The position numbers and the translations under genes were made by a program. A stretch of 10,022 nucleotides of DNA from NCBI GenBank assembly GCA_003552485.1, contig PUMX01000481.1, positions 1 through 10,022 of the forward strand. The letters run 5' to 3'. Numbering within the stretch: position 1 is the stretch's first letter; each line of letters starts with the position of its first letter. This stretch comes from Candidatus Hydrogenedentota bacterium. Lineage in GTDB: Bacteria > Hydrogenedentota > Hydrogenedentia > Hydrogenedentales > SLHB01. The notes below the pieces were generated by a model, which saw nothing but the letters and a program-made list of their open reading frames with translations, was not told where the DNA came from and ran no database searches. Positions 1-6,410 of this stretch are shown here, one piece after another.

Positions 1-524
1 CCCGGAAAAGTTTCGCACAGCCTCTCCATCGCCTCCCTCGGAGGACACACGCCGCTCGGCGAATTCGGACGCGGCAAAAAGCAGATGCGCGCGGGAATCC
101 CGAAAAAACCGTCGGAAAGCTGGAAGTCGTGCGTTAGATCCTCAAAAACCGTCTCGGCGCCGTGCAGCGCCGCCAAGGTCTCATAGAGAATATAGGTGGG
201 ATAGGGCGTGAGAATCCGGTCGCCCGGATCCGCAAACGTCCGCACCGTCATCGCCAGTAACTCGTCCATGCCATTACCCGCAATCACCCAATCTTTGGAC
301 GGATATCCGTATTGCGCTGCGCACGCCGCCCGCAATTCAGAGGCCAGTGGATCCGGATACTTGCGCACGGCGTCGCCGCTAACCTCACGCAGCGCATCGA
401 GGACGGCGGGGGAGGGAGGATAGGGATTCTCGTTGGTGTTCAGCTTGACAACGTTCTCCGTCCCTGGCTGTTCTCCAGGCACATAGCCGTGGACATCGCG
501 CAACAGCTTTCGACCGTACTTCAT
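1..524 (-). CDS. hisC: Histidinol-phosphate aminotransferase HisC, N-terminal part (cut by left window edge)
   Basis: This is the first 174 residues of a PLP-dependent fold-type I aminotransferase that converts imidazole-acetol phosphate and glutamate to histidinol phosphate in histidine synthesis. The translation (my own, from the minus strand) shows the HisC N-terminal signature NTNENP at residues 29-34 followed by YPPSP. It also has AGNGMDELL at 82-90 (family usually GNGSDELI), TPYPTYILYE at 106-115 and PNSPSG at 153-158, matching the aminotransferase PNNPTG motif. The PLP lysine lies beyond the edge. The reading frame is unbroken; full-length HisC is about 350 residues, so roughly half is visible. 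The ATG overlaps the hisD stop as ATGA, with GGAG 8 bases upstream, so translation is probably coupled to hisD. Other class II aminotransferases share the fold, but the N-terminal signature and hisD neighbour favour HisC. Confidence 0.93.
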   Translation of the reverse strand, partial: MKYGRKLLRDVHGYVPGEQPGTENVVKLNTNENPYPPSPAVLDALREVSGDAVRKYPDPLASELRAACAAQYGYPSKDWVIAGNGMDELLAMTVRTFADPGDRILTPYPTYILYETLAALHGAETVFEDLTHDFQLSDGFFGIPARICFLPRPNSPSGVCPPREAMERLCETFP

Positions 525-1825
525 AGGCGCAACTCCACGGCGCGGGCGTGAGCCGTAAGCTCCTCGGCATTGGCTAACGCCCTGACGTGCGGGGCCGCCT
601 CGCGCAGGCGCTCCGTCGAATAGGCCAACAAGCTGGACACCTTGGTGAAGTCATCTGTGGTCAACGGCGACTCGAAGCGGGCGCGCCGTCCCGTGGGCAG
701 TATGTGATTAGGACCGGCGAAGTAATCGCCTACCGCAACAGGCGTCGCAGCGCCCAACACGATACAGCCGGCGTTGGGAATGCGATCGAGGATACTTTCG
801 GGGTTCGCCGTCTGCAGGGCCAAGTGCTCTGGGGCGAAGATATTCACGAGATCCGCCGCCTCTTCAACAGTCCGAGCGATATAGCAGCGCCCGCTCTTCT
901 TGAGCGCGTCGCGGATAATAACCGCGCGGCTTAGCCTCGTCAGTTCGTCCTCTATTGCAGCCAAGACCTTCTCCGCAAAGGCCGCGTCGCAGGTCATAAG
1001 CGCCGCGCAGGCCTCTTCGTCGTGTTCCGCCTGCGTAAGGATTTCGGCTGCGGCCAGCCGGGGGTCCGCCGACCCGTCCGCAAGCACGGCGACTTCGCTG
1101 GGTCCGGCGTCTTTATCGATTGCGGCCGTGTCGGACACCATACGCTTGGCAAGCGTCACATAGATATTGCCGGGCCCTGTGATCTTGAGAACCTGGGGAA
1201 TGGTCTGCGTGCCATACGCCAACGCTGCTACCGCCTGAGCGCCGCCAACTCGGAAGACCCGCGTCGCTCCAGCAATGTGGGCCGCCGCCAGCACCAGGGG
1301 GTGGATGGTTCCATTATATGATGGGGGAGAGACCATGATGATGTCTTTAACCCCCGCGGCCTTCGCGGGGATAATGTTCATCAGCACGGAGGAGGGATAA
1401 AACGCCTTGCCGCCTGGCACGTAAACGCCCGCGCTCTCCAACGGGGTGACGCGCTGACCAAGAATCGAACCGTCGGATTGTTCCTCGCGCCACGACTCGC
1501 GCCGATTCCGCAGATGAAAGGCGGCGATATTATCGGCAGCGCGTTCGAGCGCGATCCGTATCTCCGGTTCGATAGCGTCCATCGCCTGACTGATTTCGCG
1601 CTCGGGAATCTCAAAGTCGGCAGGGCTAAGCGCGCAACCGTCGAAGCGCTCAGTATACTGGGACACGGCTGCATCGCCTTCGGTTCGAACCGTTTCGACT
1701 ACTTCGCGCACAGCGGCGAAGGCTTGCTCGCGGAAAGCGCTATCTTCGGCTTCTGCGCCCCGCTGGGCGATGGCGGCCGCCGCTTCGGCGAAGTCTGCGT
1801 CCGAGGTGATCTCGATGCGTTTCAT
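521..1825 (-). CDS. hisD: Histidinol dehydrogenase HisD
   Basis: This zinc- and NAD-dependent cytoplasmic enzyme performs the last two steps of histidine synthesis, oxidising L-histidinol to L-histidine. The 434-residue protein has the usual family length (about 430). Counting from the ATG, the expected zinc ligands are present: Q265 and H268 in LTQAEH, D367 in VGDYFAGPNH, and H426 in EELTAHARAVELRL. The catalytic Glu-His pair is E333-H334 in FAPEHL. GPGNIYVTLAKR (217-228) and AGPSEVAVLAD (240-250) are also typical. A TTG 9 bases upstream would add three residues, but the ATG at 1825 has AGGA 9 bases before it and the TTG has no spaced SD, so the ATG is preferred. It begins 5 bases after the murA stop and overlaps hisC by 4 bases, so all three are probably co-transcribed. 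Confidence 0.97.
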   Translation of the reverse strand: MKRIEITSDADFAEAAAAIAQRGAEAEDSAFREQAFAAVREVVETVRTEGDAAVSQYTERFDGCALSPADFEIPEREISQAMDAIEPEIRIALERAADNIAAFHLRNRRESWREEQSDGSILGQRVTPLESAGVYVPGGKAFYPSSVLMNIIPAKAAGVKDIIMVSPPSYNGTIHPLVLAAAHIAGATRVFRVGGAQAVAALAYGTQTIPQVLKITGPGNIYVTLAKRMVSDTAAIDKDAGPSEVAVLADGSADPRLAAAEILTQAEHDEEACAALMTCDAAFAEKVLAAIEDELTRLSRAVIIRDALKKSGRCYIARTVEEAADLVNIFAPEHLALQTANPESILDRIPNAGCIVLGAATPVAVGDYFAGPNHILPTGRRARFESPLTTDDFTKVSSLLAYSTERLREAAPHVRALANAEELTAHARAVELRL

Positions 1826-1830
1826 GCTAT

Positions 1831-3084
1831 TCAATCCTGTATCCGTTCTATGTCGGCCCCCAGCGCCGACAGCCGCTCCTCAATCCGTTCATAGCCACGG
1901 TCTATGTGATAGACGCGATGGATAGCAGTTTCTCCCTTGGTAGCGCTGAGGCCGGCAACGATCAAGGCGGCGCTCGCGCGCAAGTCCGAGGCCATCACGG
2001 GAGCGCCACGGAGATTATTGACGCCCCGCACCACGGCCGCGTTAGAATCCACTTCTATATCAGCGCCCATGCGCACCAGTTCGCCGACTTGCATGAAACG
2101 GTTCTCAAACACCGTCTCCTTAATGACGCTTGCGCCCTCCGCCACACACAACATGGCCATCATCTGCGCCTGCAGGTCGGTAGGAAAGCCAGGGTACGGC
2201 TGGGTGGTGACATCCACGGCGCGCAACCCGTTCGGTGCGGCTACTCGAATGCGATTTGCATGGATCTCGATCTCGCCACCGGTTCCCCGAAGCTTGTTGA
2301 GAAAGCTGGAGAGGTGATCCGCATTCGCATTCTGCGCCGTCACATCGCCGTGAGTCGCTAAGCCGGCGAGAAGAAACGTGCCCGCTTCCACGCGGTCGGG
2401 GATGACCGTGTGTTGGCCGCCCCCTAACTCATCCACCCCTACGATGGTAATCAAATCCGTGCCGGCGCCGCTGATCTGTGCGCCAAGGGAATTGAGGAAG
2501 TGGCCAAGATCAGCGATTTCCGGTTCGCGGGCGGCGTTACTGATGCGCGTCACCCCGTCGGCGCGGGTGGCGGCCATCATGAGGTTTTCCGTGGCGCCGA
2601 CGCTGGGAAAATCAAGAGTGATGTCGGCCCCTTTGAGTGGCCCCTTGGCGAGAACGTACCCGTCCTCGATTGAGACATGCGCTCCTAACGCTTCGAGCCC
2701 CTTTAGATGGATATCGACGGGCCGCGTGCCGATAGCGCACCCCCCCGGCAAAGACACCTTGGCTTGCCCGTACCGGGCCAACAACGGACCAAGCACAAAA
2801 AACGACGCGCGCATCTTGCGCACCAAGTCGTAAGGGGCCAACGGCTCGCCCATGTCGCTGGCGTCAAGGGTGAGGTAGCGCCCGGTGAACTCGATGGTCA
2901 TGCCCATTGCGGAAAGGAGCTTGTCCATCGTGAAAACGTCATGAAGGCACGGAACATTGTGCAGTTCGCAGGGCGCTTCAGCCAGAATGCAGGCAGCCAT
3001 AAGCGGAAGCGTGCTGTTCTTCGAGCCCCTGATGTGAACTTGGCCCCGCAAGGGAGCGCCGCCCCGAATGAGAATCCTGTCCAT
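1831..3084 (-). CDS. murA: UDP-N-acetylglucosamine 1-carboxyvinyltransferase MurA
   Basis: MurA transfers enolpyruvate from phosphoenolpyruvate to UDP-GlcNAc in the cytoplasm, the first committed step of peptidoglycan synthesis. The 417-residue length matches the family (about 420). K22-N23 in RGSKNSTLPLMAA form the conserved substrate-binding pair. C116 in LPGGCAIGTRPVDIHLKGLE is the catalytic cysteine, so a Cys-type, normally fosfomycin-sensitive enzyme is expected. R121 follows, and D303 in YPGFPTDLQAQ is the conserved catalytic aspartate. The C-terminal DLRASAALIVAG and YHIDRGYERIEERL motifs are also intact. The related AroA lacks this cysteine loop. The ATG has only a weak SD of its own (GGA at about 10 bases) but sits 3 bases after a small ORF with a strong SD, which suggests coupled translation. 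hisD follows after 5 bases. Confidence 0.97.
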   Translation of the reverse strand: MDRILIRGGAPLRGQVHIRGSKNSTLPLMAACILAEAPCELHNVPCLHDVFTMDKLLSAMGMTIEFTGRYLTLDASDMGEPLAPYDLVRKMRASFFVLGPLLARYGQAKVSLPGGCAIGTRPVDIHLKGLEALGAHVSIEDGYVLAKGPLKGADITLDFPSVGATENLMMAATRADGVTRISNAAREPEIADLGHFLNSLGAQISGAGTDLITIVGVDELGGGQHTVIPDRVEAGTFLLAGLATHGDVTAQNANADHLSSFLNKLRGTGGEIEIHANRIRVAAPNGLRAVDVTTQPYPGFPTDLQAQMMAMLCVAEGASVIKETVFENRFMQVGELVRMGADIEVDSNAAVVRGVNNLRGAPVMASDLRASAALIVAGLSATKGETAIHRVYHIDRGYERIEERLSALGADIERIQD

Positions 3085-3087
3085 GGT

Positions 3088-3162
3088 CTACGGTTCCAGC
3101 CGCATAAGGTCCGCCAAGGTATTCAAGGAAGAGCCCGGCTCAAGCGGCCACACGGTTCTCAC
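3088..3162 (-). CDS. Possible 24-residue leader peptide ORF upstream of murA
   Basis: This short ORF is seen directly on the minus strand. It starts with GTG at 3162, has a strong SD (GGGAGGAG, with AGGAG 8 bases before the GTG), and ends with TAG at 3088-3090. Only ACC separates that stop from the murA ATG, and both are in the same frame. The peptide starts MRTVWPLEPGSSLN and ends RLEP. It has no membrane segment and no run of histidines, so it does not look like a classical his attenuator peptide. It could couple ribosomes onto murA, be the degraded remnant of a longer gene, or be chance. The strong SD and exact placement are the only support; I recognise no homologue. Confidence 0.35.
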   Translation of the reverse strand: MRTVWPLEPGSSLNTLADLMRLEP

Positions 3163-3209
3163 GCGGCTCGCTCCTCCCTGAATTGATGTGCGGGCTCACG
3201 CGACTCCAG

Positions 3210-3241
3210 AAAAACGAGGCCCAAAGACACCGCTTTGGGCC
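3210..3241 (-). terminator. Intrinsic terminator after secG
   Basis: A perfect 9-bp inverted repeat (GGCCCAAAG / CTTTGGGCC, 3218-3226 and 3233-3241) with a 6-base loop is followed on the minus strand by TCG and five Ts (3214-3210). This is a good rho-independent terminator for the leftward tpiA-secG transcript. The plus-strand orientation has no T-run. It lies about 117 bases past the secG stop and upstream of the murA leader ORF, so murA-hisD-hisC needs its own promoter or read-through. I could not identify a convincing promoter between 3085 and 3207. Confidence 0.75.
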
Positions 3242-3315
3242 ACACCCCTTCTACAAAGTGGCGCCGACACTTATAATCATCGTTACACCGCCATATGCGG
3301 CTGCTTCGGCGCATG

Positions 3316-3350
3316 GGCGTCTTACCGCCTGACCGGCAAGGAAGGACGCC
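3316..3350 (-). other. Hairpin just after the secG stop codon
   Basis: Starting 8 bases after the secG stop, the minus strand can fold as GGCGTC (3350-3345), a 5-base bulge, TTGCCG, a 6-base loop, CGGTAA, then GACGCC (3321-3316). This gives 12 base pairs including one G-U wobble. There is no T-run after it, so it is not itself an intrinsic terminator. It may protect the mRNA 3' end, or be chance in GC-rich DNA. Confidence 0.3.
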
Positions 3351-3358
3351 AATCCACC

Positions 3359-3904
3359 TCAGCTCTGGTCATCCTCGTCCGCGTCGGCTTCCTCGGAATC
3401 CTCGTCCGGTTCCTCCTCGTCGGAATCGGGGGCTTCTTGCGGCGCTTCGTCTTCTTCCATCGGCTCGTCAGCCAATGGATCGACTTCCTCAAAGTCGAGA
3501 AGACCCGGAGCGGTGGCGTCTTCTATGTCATCAAAGTCCGCGCCGCCAAAAGCCTCCTCGTCGTCGAATTCCTCTTCGGACGCTTGTTCGGCCACCGCTT
3601 CCTCTTCGAGCCGCTCGGGAGCGATTCCCATGCCTAGACGGCCAGCCACGAGGGACATAAGCAGCGCCAACACCATGAATGTGCCAGCCAAGATGTGGGT
3701 AAGCCGGACGGGCAAACTAACGCCGCCACGAGGACCAAAAACGGCGTCCGTACCCGCCCCCACTCCGAACGCGCCCGAAAACCCGACACCCTTGCCTTTC
3801 TGCAAGAGCACGATCGTAATGAGCGTGATACACACGGGGACGTATAGCGCAATCATCAACCACCACAATGTCTCCCAGCGCCAAATGTATTCCCAAACTG
3901 TCAC
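3359..3904 (-). CDS. secG: Preprotein translocase subunit SecG with a long acidic C-terminal tail
   Basis: SecG is the small membrane subunit of the SecYEG channel and assists SecA-driven protein export. From the chosen GTG start the protein has 181 residues. TM1 spans about 14-35, the conserved loop LLQKGKGVGFSGAFGVGAG about 33-51, and TM2 about 68-89. The family core ends there. Residues 95-181 form an unusual tail in which I count 43 Asp/Glu out of 87, with a single Arg. E. coli SecG is about 110 residues with both termini in the periplasm, so the tail is inferred to be extracytoplasmic. The GTG at 3904 is preferred over an upstream start at 3967 (21 residues longer) because a near-perfect SD, GGAGGTGATT, lies 5 bases before it. 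It is downstream of tpiA, a common pairing in bacteria. Confidence 0.93.
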   Translation of the reverse strand: MTVWEYIWRWETLWWLMIALYVPVCITLITIVLLQKGKGVGFSGAFGVGAGTDAVFGPRGGVSLPVRLTHILAGTFMVLALLMSLVAGRLGMGIAPERLEEEAVAEQASEEEFDDEEAFGGADFDDIEDATAPGLLDFEEVDPLADEPMEEDEAPQEAPDSDEEEPDEDSEEADADEDDQS

Positions 3905-3909
3905 GTTCC

Positions 3910-3919
3910 AATCACCTCC
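3910..3919 (-). promoter_or_regulatory. Strong Shine-Dalgarno site setting the secG GTG start
   Basis: The minus strand reads GGAGGTGATT, almost the full complement of the conserved 16S rRNA 3' end, ending 5 bases before GTG at 3904. It decides the secG start in favour of this GTG over the longer reading from 3967. Confidence 0.8.
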
Positions 3920-3965
3920 ATGGACCGCACGCCGCGCCAGCCCATACAAGGGCTGCGGGACGAGC

Positions 3966-4019
3966 AAAAAAGAACTCGGTACAGCGCGGGCCCCGGCACA
4001 AGCCTAAAGGCCGCCCGCG
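3966..4019 (-). other. Hairpin and T-run between tpiA and secG (possible weak terminator)
   Basis: Directly after the tpiA stop, CGCGGGC (4019-4013) can pair with GCCCGCG (3991-3985). The 21-base loop can itself form a small GGC/GCC stem. A run of six Ts (3971-3966) follows, but 13 bases past the stem, too far for a canonical terminator. It might lower transcription into secG or act as a processing site. Chance is possible. Confidence 0.3.
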
Positions 4020-4020
4020 A

Positions 4021-4782
4021 TCATCCTTTCGCCGACGCCTTCACAATTCCGGCAAAACTATCGGCCTTAAGGGAAGCGCCGCCAACCAGCGCGCCGTCCA
4101 CATTCGGCTTGGCCATCAGTTCGGCGGCATTGTCGGGCTTCACGCTTCCTCCATATTGTATCCGCACACCATCAGCTACGGTTTCACCGAACTGATCGTT
4201 GACAAGCTGACGCACGAAAGCATGCGCTTCCTCAGCCTGGTCCGGCGTTGCGGTCACACCGGTCCCAATGGCCCAAACGGGTTCGTAGGCAATCGCCAGT
4301 TGGCTGAACTGTGCCTCTTCAAGTCCTTGCAGCCCGGTCGTAATATGCCGGACCAGCACATCGTTCATTTGCCCGCTTTCACGCTGCTGCAGCGTCTCGC
4401 CGATACAGAACATCACCTTCAAGCCGGCGCTCAACGCAAAGCGCAGCTTCTCATTCAACATTTCATCGGATTCCGCGAAATACTCGCGACGCTCACTGTG
4501 GCCGATAATGACCCAACTACACCCTACGTCTAACAGCATCTGCGGCGAAATCTCGCCGGTATACGCCCCGCTTTCCTTCATGTAGCAGTTTTGGCCGCCC
4601 AAGGCGATGTTGCTGTCGGTTAGAATCTGGCCCACGGCATGTAAGCTGGTGTAGGTGGGGCACACAGCGATCTCGACACCGTCGCAGTCCGCGAGCTGCT
4701 TTTTCAGGGCGGCCGCTAATTCGACGGCATCGCCCGCCAACAGGTTCATTTTCCAGTTTCCAGCGATGAATGGCGTTCTCAC
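4021..4782 (-). CDS. tpiA: Triosephosphate isomerase TpiA
   Basis: TpiA interconverts dihydroxyacetone phosphate and glyceraldehyde 3-phosphate in glycolysis and gluconeogenesis. The 253-residue protein is a single TIM barrel of normal family length (about 250). Catalytic residues are in place: K11 in FIAGNWKMN, H95 in IIGHSERR and E167 in YEPVWAIGTG, the last including the phosphate-gripping loop 6 (WAIGTG). The phosphate-binding segments QYGGSVKPDN and GALVGGASL are also present near the C-terminus. The GTG at 4782 is chosen because GGAAGGA sits 7 bases upstream and the protein then begins just before the conserved strand. A TTG at 4818 would add 12 residues with no family counterpart. secG follows 116 bases downstream. 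No gapA or pgk is adjacent, although these often accompany tpiA elsewhere. Confidence 0.97.
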   Translation of the reverse strand: MRTPFIAGNWKMNLLAGDAVELAAALKKQLADCDGVEIAVCPTYTSLHAVGQILTDSNIALGGQNCYMKESGAYTGEISPQMLLDVGCSWVIIGHSERREYFAESDEMLNEKLRFALSAGLKVMFCIGETLQQRESGQMNDVLVRHITTGLQGLEEAQFSQLAIAYEPVWAIGTGVTATPDQAEEAHAFVRQLVNDQFGETVADGVRIQYGGSVKPDNAAELMAKPNVDGALVGGASLKADSFAGIVKASAKG

Positions 4783-4789
4783 TTCCGTA

Positions 4790-4796
4790 TCCTTCC
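4790..4796 (-). promoter_or_regulatory. Shine-Dalgarno site setting the tpiA GTG start
   Basis: GGAAGGA on the minus strand lies 7 bases before the GTG at 4782. It supports that start over the upstream TTG at 4818, which lacks a comparable site. Confidence 0.7.
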
Positions 4797-4874
4797 AGCC
4801 CCAATGGGCATTATGCAATTAACTCAAAAAATCGCAGGGAAATGTGCGCATGTTCCGGCGAGACGCGGTAGTGG

Positions 4875-4904
4875 AGAATAGCACAGGCCCGGCGCCATAC
4901 GCAA
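4875..4904 (-). promoter_or_regulatory. Candidate sigma70-type promoter for tpiA
   Basis: On the minus strand, TTGCGT (4904-4899) and TATTCT (4880-4875) are separated by 18 bases. TGC directly before the -10 gives an extended -10 element. Initiation near 4868 would leave a leader of about 85 bases before the tpiA start. Each hexamer matches the consensus imperfectly and the lineage's promoter rules are unknown, so this is a candidate only. Confidence 0.4.
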
Positions 4905-5158
4905 CCGAAGCAAACACTTCCGGATGATTTCGCGCAATACCAAACACGAGAGAAGACACTCGCGTAATGAACCTTCAAGACGCTGAATATCAAGCGCACG
5001 CATGAGCAACCATTTTAGCTCAAAACGAGAAGTCATTTACAGGGCGACCCCGGCTGTTCCGGCGTTTGGAGAATCCGTTTTCTTACTTGCCTTCCCGCGC
5101 AAGGGAAAGCCTCTACAGACAACAGTCAGCGGAAGCTCGTCTCCAGATGGGTGATTGG

Positions 5159-5177
5159 CGCGATCCGAAAAATCGCG
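5159..5177. repeat. Short perfect inverted repeat upstream of hflK
   Basis: CGCGAT (5159-5164) and ATCGCG (5172-5177) are perfect inverted arms around a 7-base A-rich centre, about 155 bases before the hflK start. It could be an operator half-site pair or a chance palindrome. No T-run follows on either strand, so it is not a terminator. Confidence 0.35.
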
Positions 5178-5331
5178 AATGCGGCGCTCTGTTTCTGCGT
5201 TTCTGCTTGCAAGAGACAATGCCGCAGGCGTAGGGTGGATTAATCGGGCCGACCGGGACATACGAAGCGCGGCGACGGACGACCCGTATTTCGCAAACGC
5301 AAGTGCTTAGCCGTGAACGGAGGCGACTATT

Positions 5332-6405
5332 ATGAGTGAAAGGCGATCAAAAGGCCCGGAAGTGATCAATGTGGGCGGGCCTGGGGGATTTCAGATCCCC
5401 AAGCCACAAATCAACATGAACCCGCGATGGGTTGTGTTAGGCGTTGTCGTGCTATTGGTGTTGATCTGGTTCGTCCGCGGTGGACCGGTCTACACCGTAG
5501 CCCCGGACGAAGAGGGGGTCGTCCTGACGTTTGGCCAGTACAGCAAGACCACGTCACCGGGCCTGCATTACAAGTGGCCATGGCCTATCCAGACGGTTGA
5601 AACCCCAAACGTACAGGAGATCAAACACCTTCAGTTCGGTTTCCGCAGCGTGCCGGGCGGGTACCGCACCTTTGACAACGATCCGACAATGCTTGACGAA
5701 GCGCAGATGCTCACCGGCGACGAAAACGTGGTGAATTGCGCGATGGTGGTGCATTTCCGCATCAGTGAACCGCGCGCCTACTTGTTTAATTTCAGTGAAG
5801 GCGAAGTGGAGAACACGTTGCGCGACGTGGGCCACGCCACCTTACGCCAAGCCGTGGGAGACCATCCGATCGACGACGTGCTCACCGAACGCCGCCCGGA
5901 AATCGCCGCGGAGATTCTGGAACACATGCAGGAAATCGTCGGGCGGTACGGCATGGGCGTGACGGTGCGCGACGTGCGCCTTCAAGATGCGCGCGCTCCG
6001 GAGCAAGTGGCCGCCGCGTTCCGCGACGTGGCCAGCGCCCGAGAGGATCGGGAACGTATAATCAACGAAGCGCGCGCCTATCAGAGCGAGGAGATCCCCC
6101 GAGCCGAAGGCGAAGCCGAGAGGATCCGTCAAGAAGCACAGGGATATAAAGAAGGCCGGATCGCCGAAGCGCAGGGTGAAGTATCGCGCTTGCTCGCCAT
6201 CGCGCAACGTTATGAAGCGAACCCCGAAGTGACCCGCGCACGCCTGTATCTCGAGTCCATGAGCGAGGTGCTGCCTCACTTGCGCGTAACTATTGTGGAT
6301 CAGGACGCCGGCGTGTTGAATCTTCGCAATCTCACCGGCGGCGGCCTGTTGAACGGCGGACGCGTCGAGACGGCGGACGAAGACGAATCCCGGAGAGGAG
6401 AGTGA
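5332..6405 (+). CDS. hflK: HflK-type SPFH membrane protein
   Basis: HflK pairs with HflC as an inner-membrane SPFH (prohibitin/stomatin-like) complex; in E. coli this encloses the FtsH protease and modulates turnover of membrane proteins. The 357-residue protein has a short cytoplasmic N-terminus and one TM helix at about 32-48. An SPFH domain follows at about 53-230 with family motifs VAPDEEGVVLTFGQY (56-70), PGLHYKWPWPIQ (76-87) and MLTGDENVV (126-134). A charged helical segment (about 230-295, rich in E/R/A) fits the SPFH coiled coil. E. coli HflK is about 420 residues, so this one is shorter and lacks the long Gly-rich N-terminal region. GGAGG lies 8 bases before the ATG. The stop overlaps a possible hflC GTG as GTGA, so the pair is one transcription unit. 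No ftsH or hflX is in the window. Confidence 0.92.
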   Translation: MSERRSKGPEVINVGGPGGFQIPKPQINMNPRWVVLGVVVLLVLIWFVRGGPVYTVAPDEEGVVLTFGQYSKTTSPGLHYKWPWPIQTVETPNVQEIKHLQFGFRSVPGGYRTFDNDPTMLDEAQMLTGDENVVNCAMVVHFRISEPRAYLFNFSEGEVENTLRDVGHATLRQAVGDHPIDDVLTERRPEIAAEILEHMQEIVGRYGMGVTVRDVRLQDARAPEQVAAAFRDVASAREDRERIINEARAYQSEEIPRAEGEAERIRQEAQGYKEGRIAEAQGEVSRLLAIAQRYEANPEVTRARLYLESMSEVLPHLRVTIVDQDAGVLNLRNLTGGGLLNGGRVETADEDESRRGE

Positions 6406-6410
6406 AACCC

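Larger units (their letters stand above)
4783..5331. other. 549-bp divergent intergenic region between tpiA and hflK
   Basis: The region separates leftward tpiA from rightward hflK, so it should hold both promoters. I see the tpiA promoter candidate (4875-4904), an inverted repeat (5159-5177), a tandem TTTCTGC doublet near 5192-5205, and the hflK SD GGAGG (5319-5323). Minus-strand ORFs of 74 residues (5037-5261) and 70 residues (4824-5036) occur, but both lack an SD and any recognisable motif, so I do not call them genes. No convincing hflK promoter was found. No tRNA or riboswitch was recognised. Confidence 0.6.

Noticed and set aside
1675..1700. GGTTCGAACC, resembling a tRNA T-loop
   Set aside because: It lies within hisD coding sequence and no acceptor or anticodon stem can be formed around it.
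587..2833. Several plus-strand open frames of 115-160 residues across hisD and murA
   Set aside because: They are antisense shadows of secure genes in GC-rich DNA and show no family motifs or SD sites.
3272..3277. Perfect TATAAT on the plus strand
   Set aside because: No acceptable -35 at 16-18 bases upstream, and it would read antisense into secG. The same site read on the minus strand (TATAAG) also lacks a -35.
3188..3637. 149-residue plus-strand open frame opposite secG
   Set aside because: It is antisense to the acidic tail of SecG, whose repetitive GAA/GAC codons leave the opposite strand open.
4824..5036. 70-residue minus-strand ORF upstream of tpiA
   Set aside because: No SD, no recognisable domain, and it overlaps the best tpiA promoter candidate.
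5037..5261. 74-residue minus-strand ORF in the divergent region
   Set aside because: No SD, no motif, low-complexity-like composition, and position across the expected hflK promoter region.
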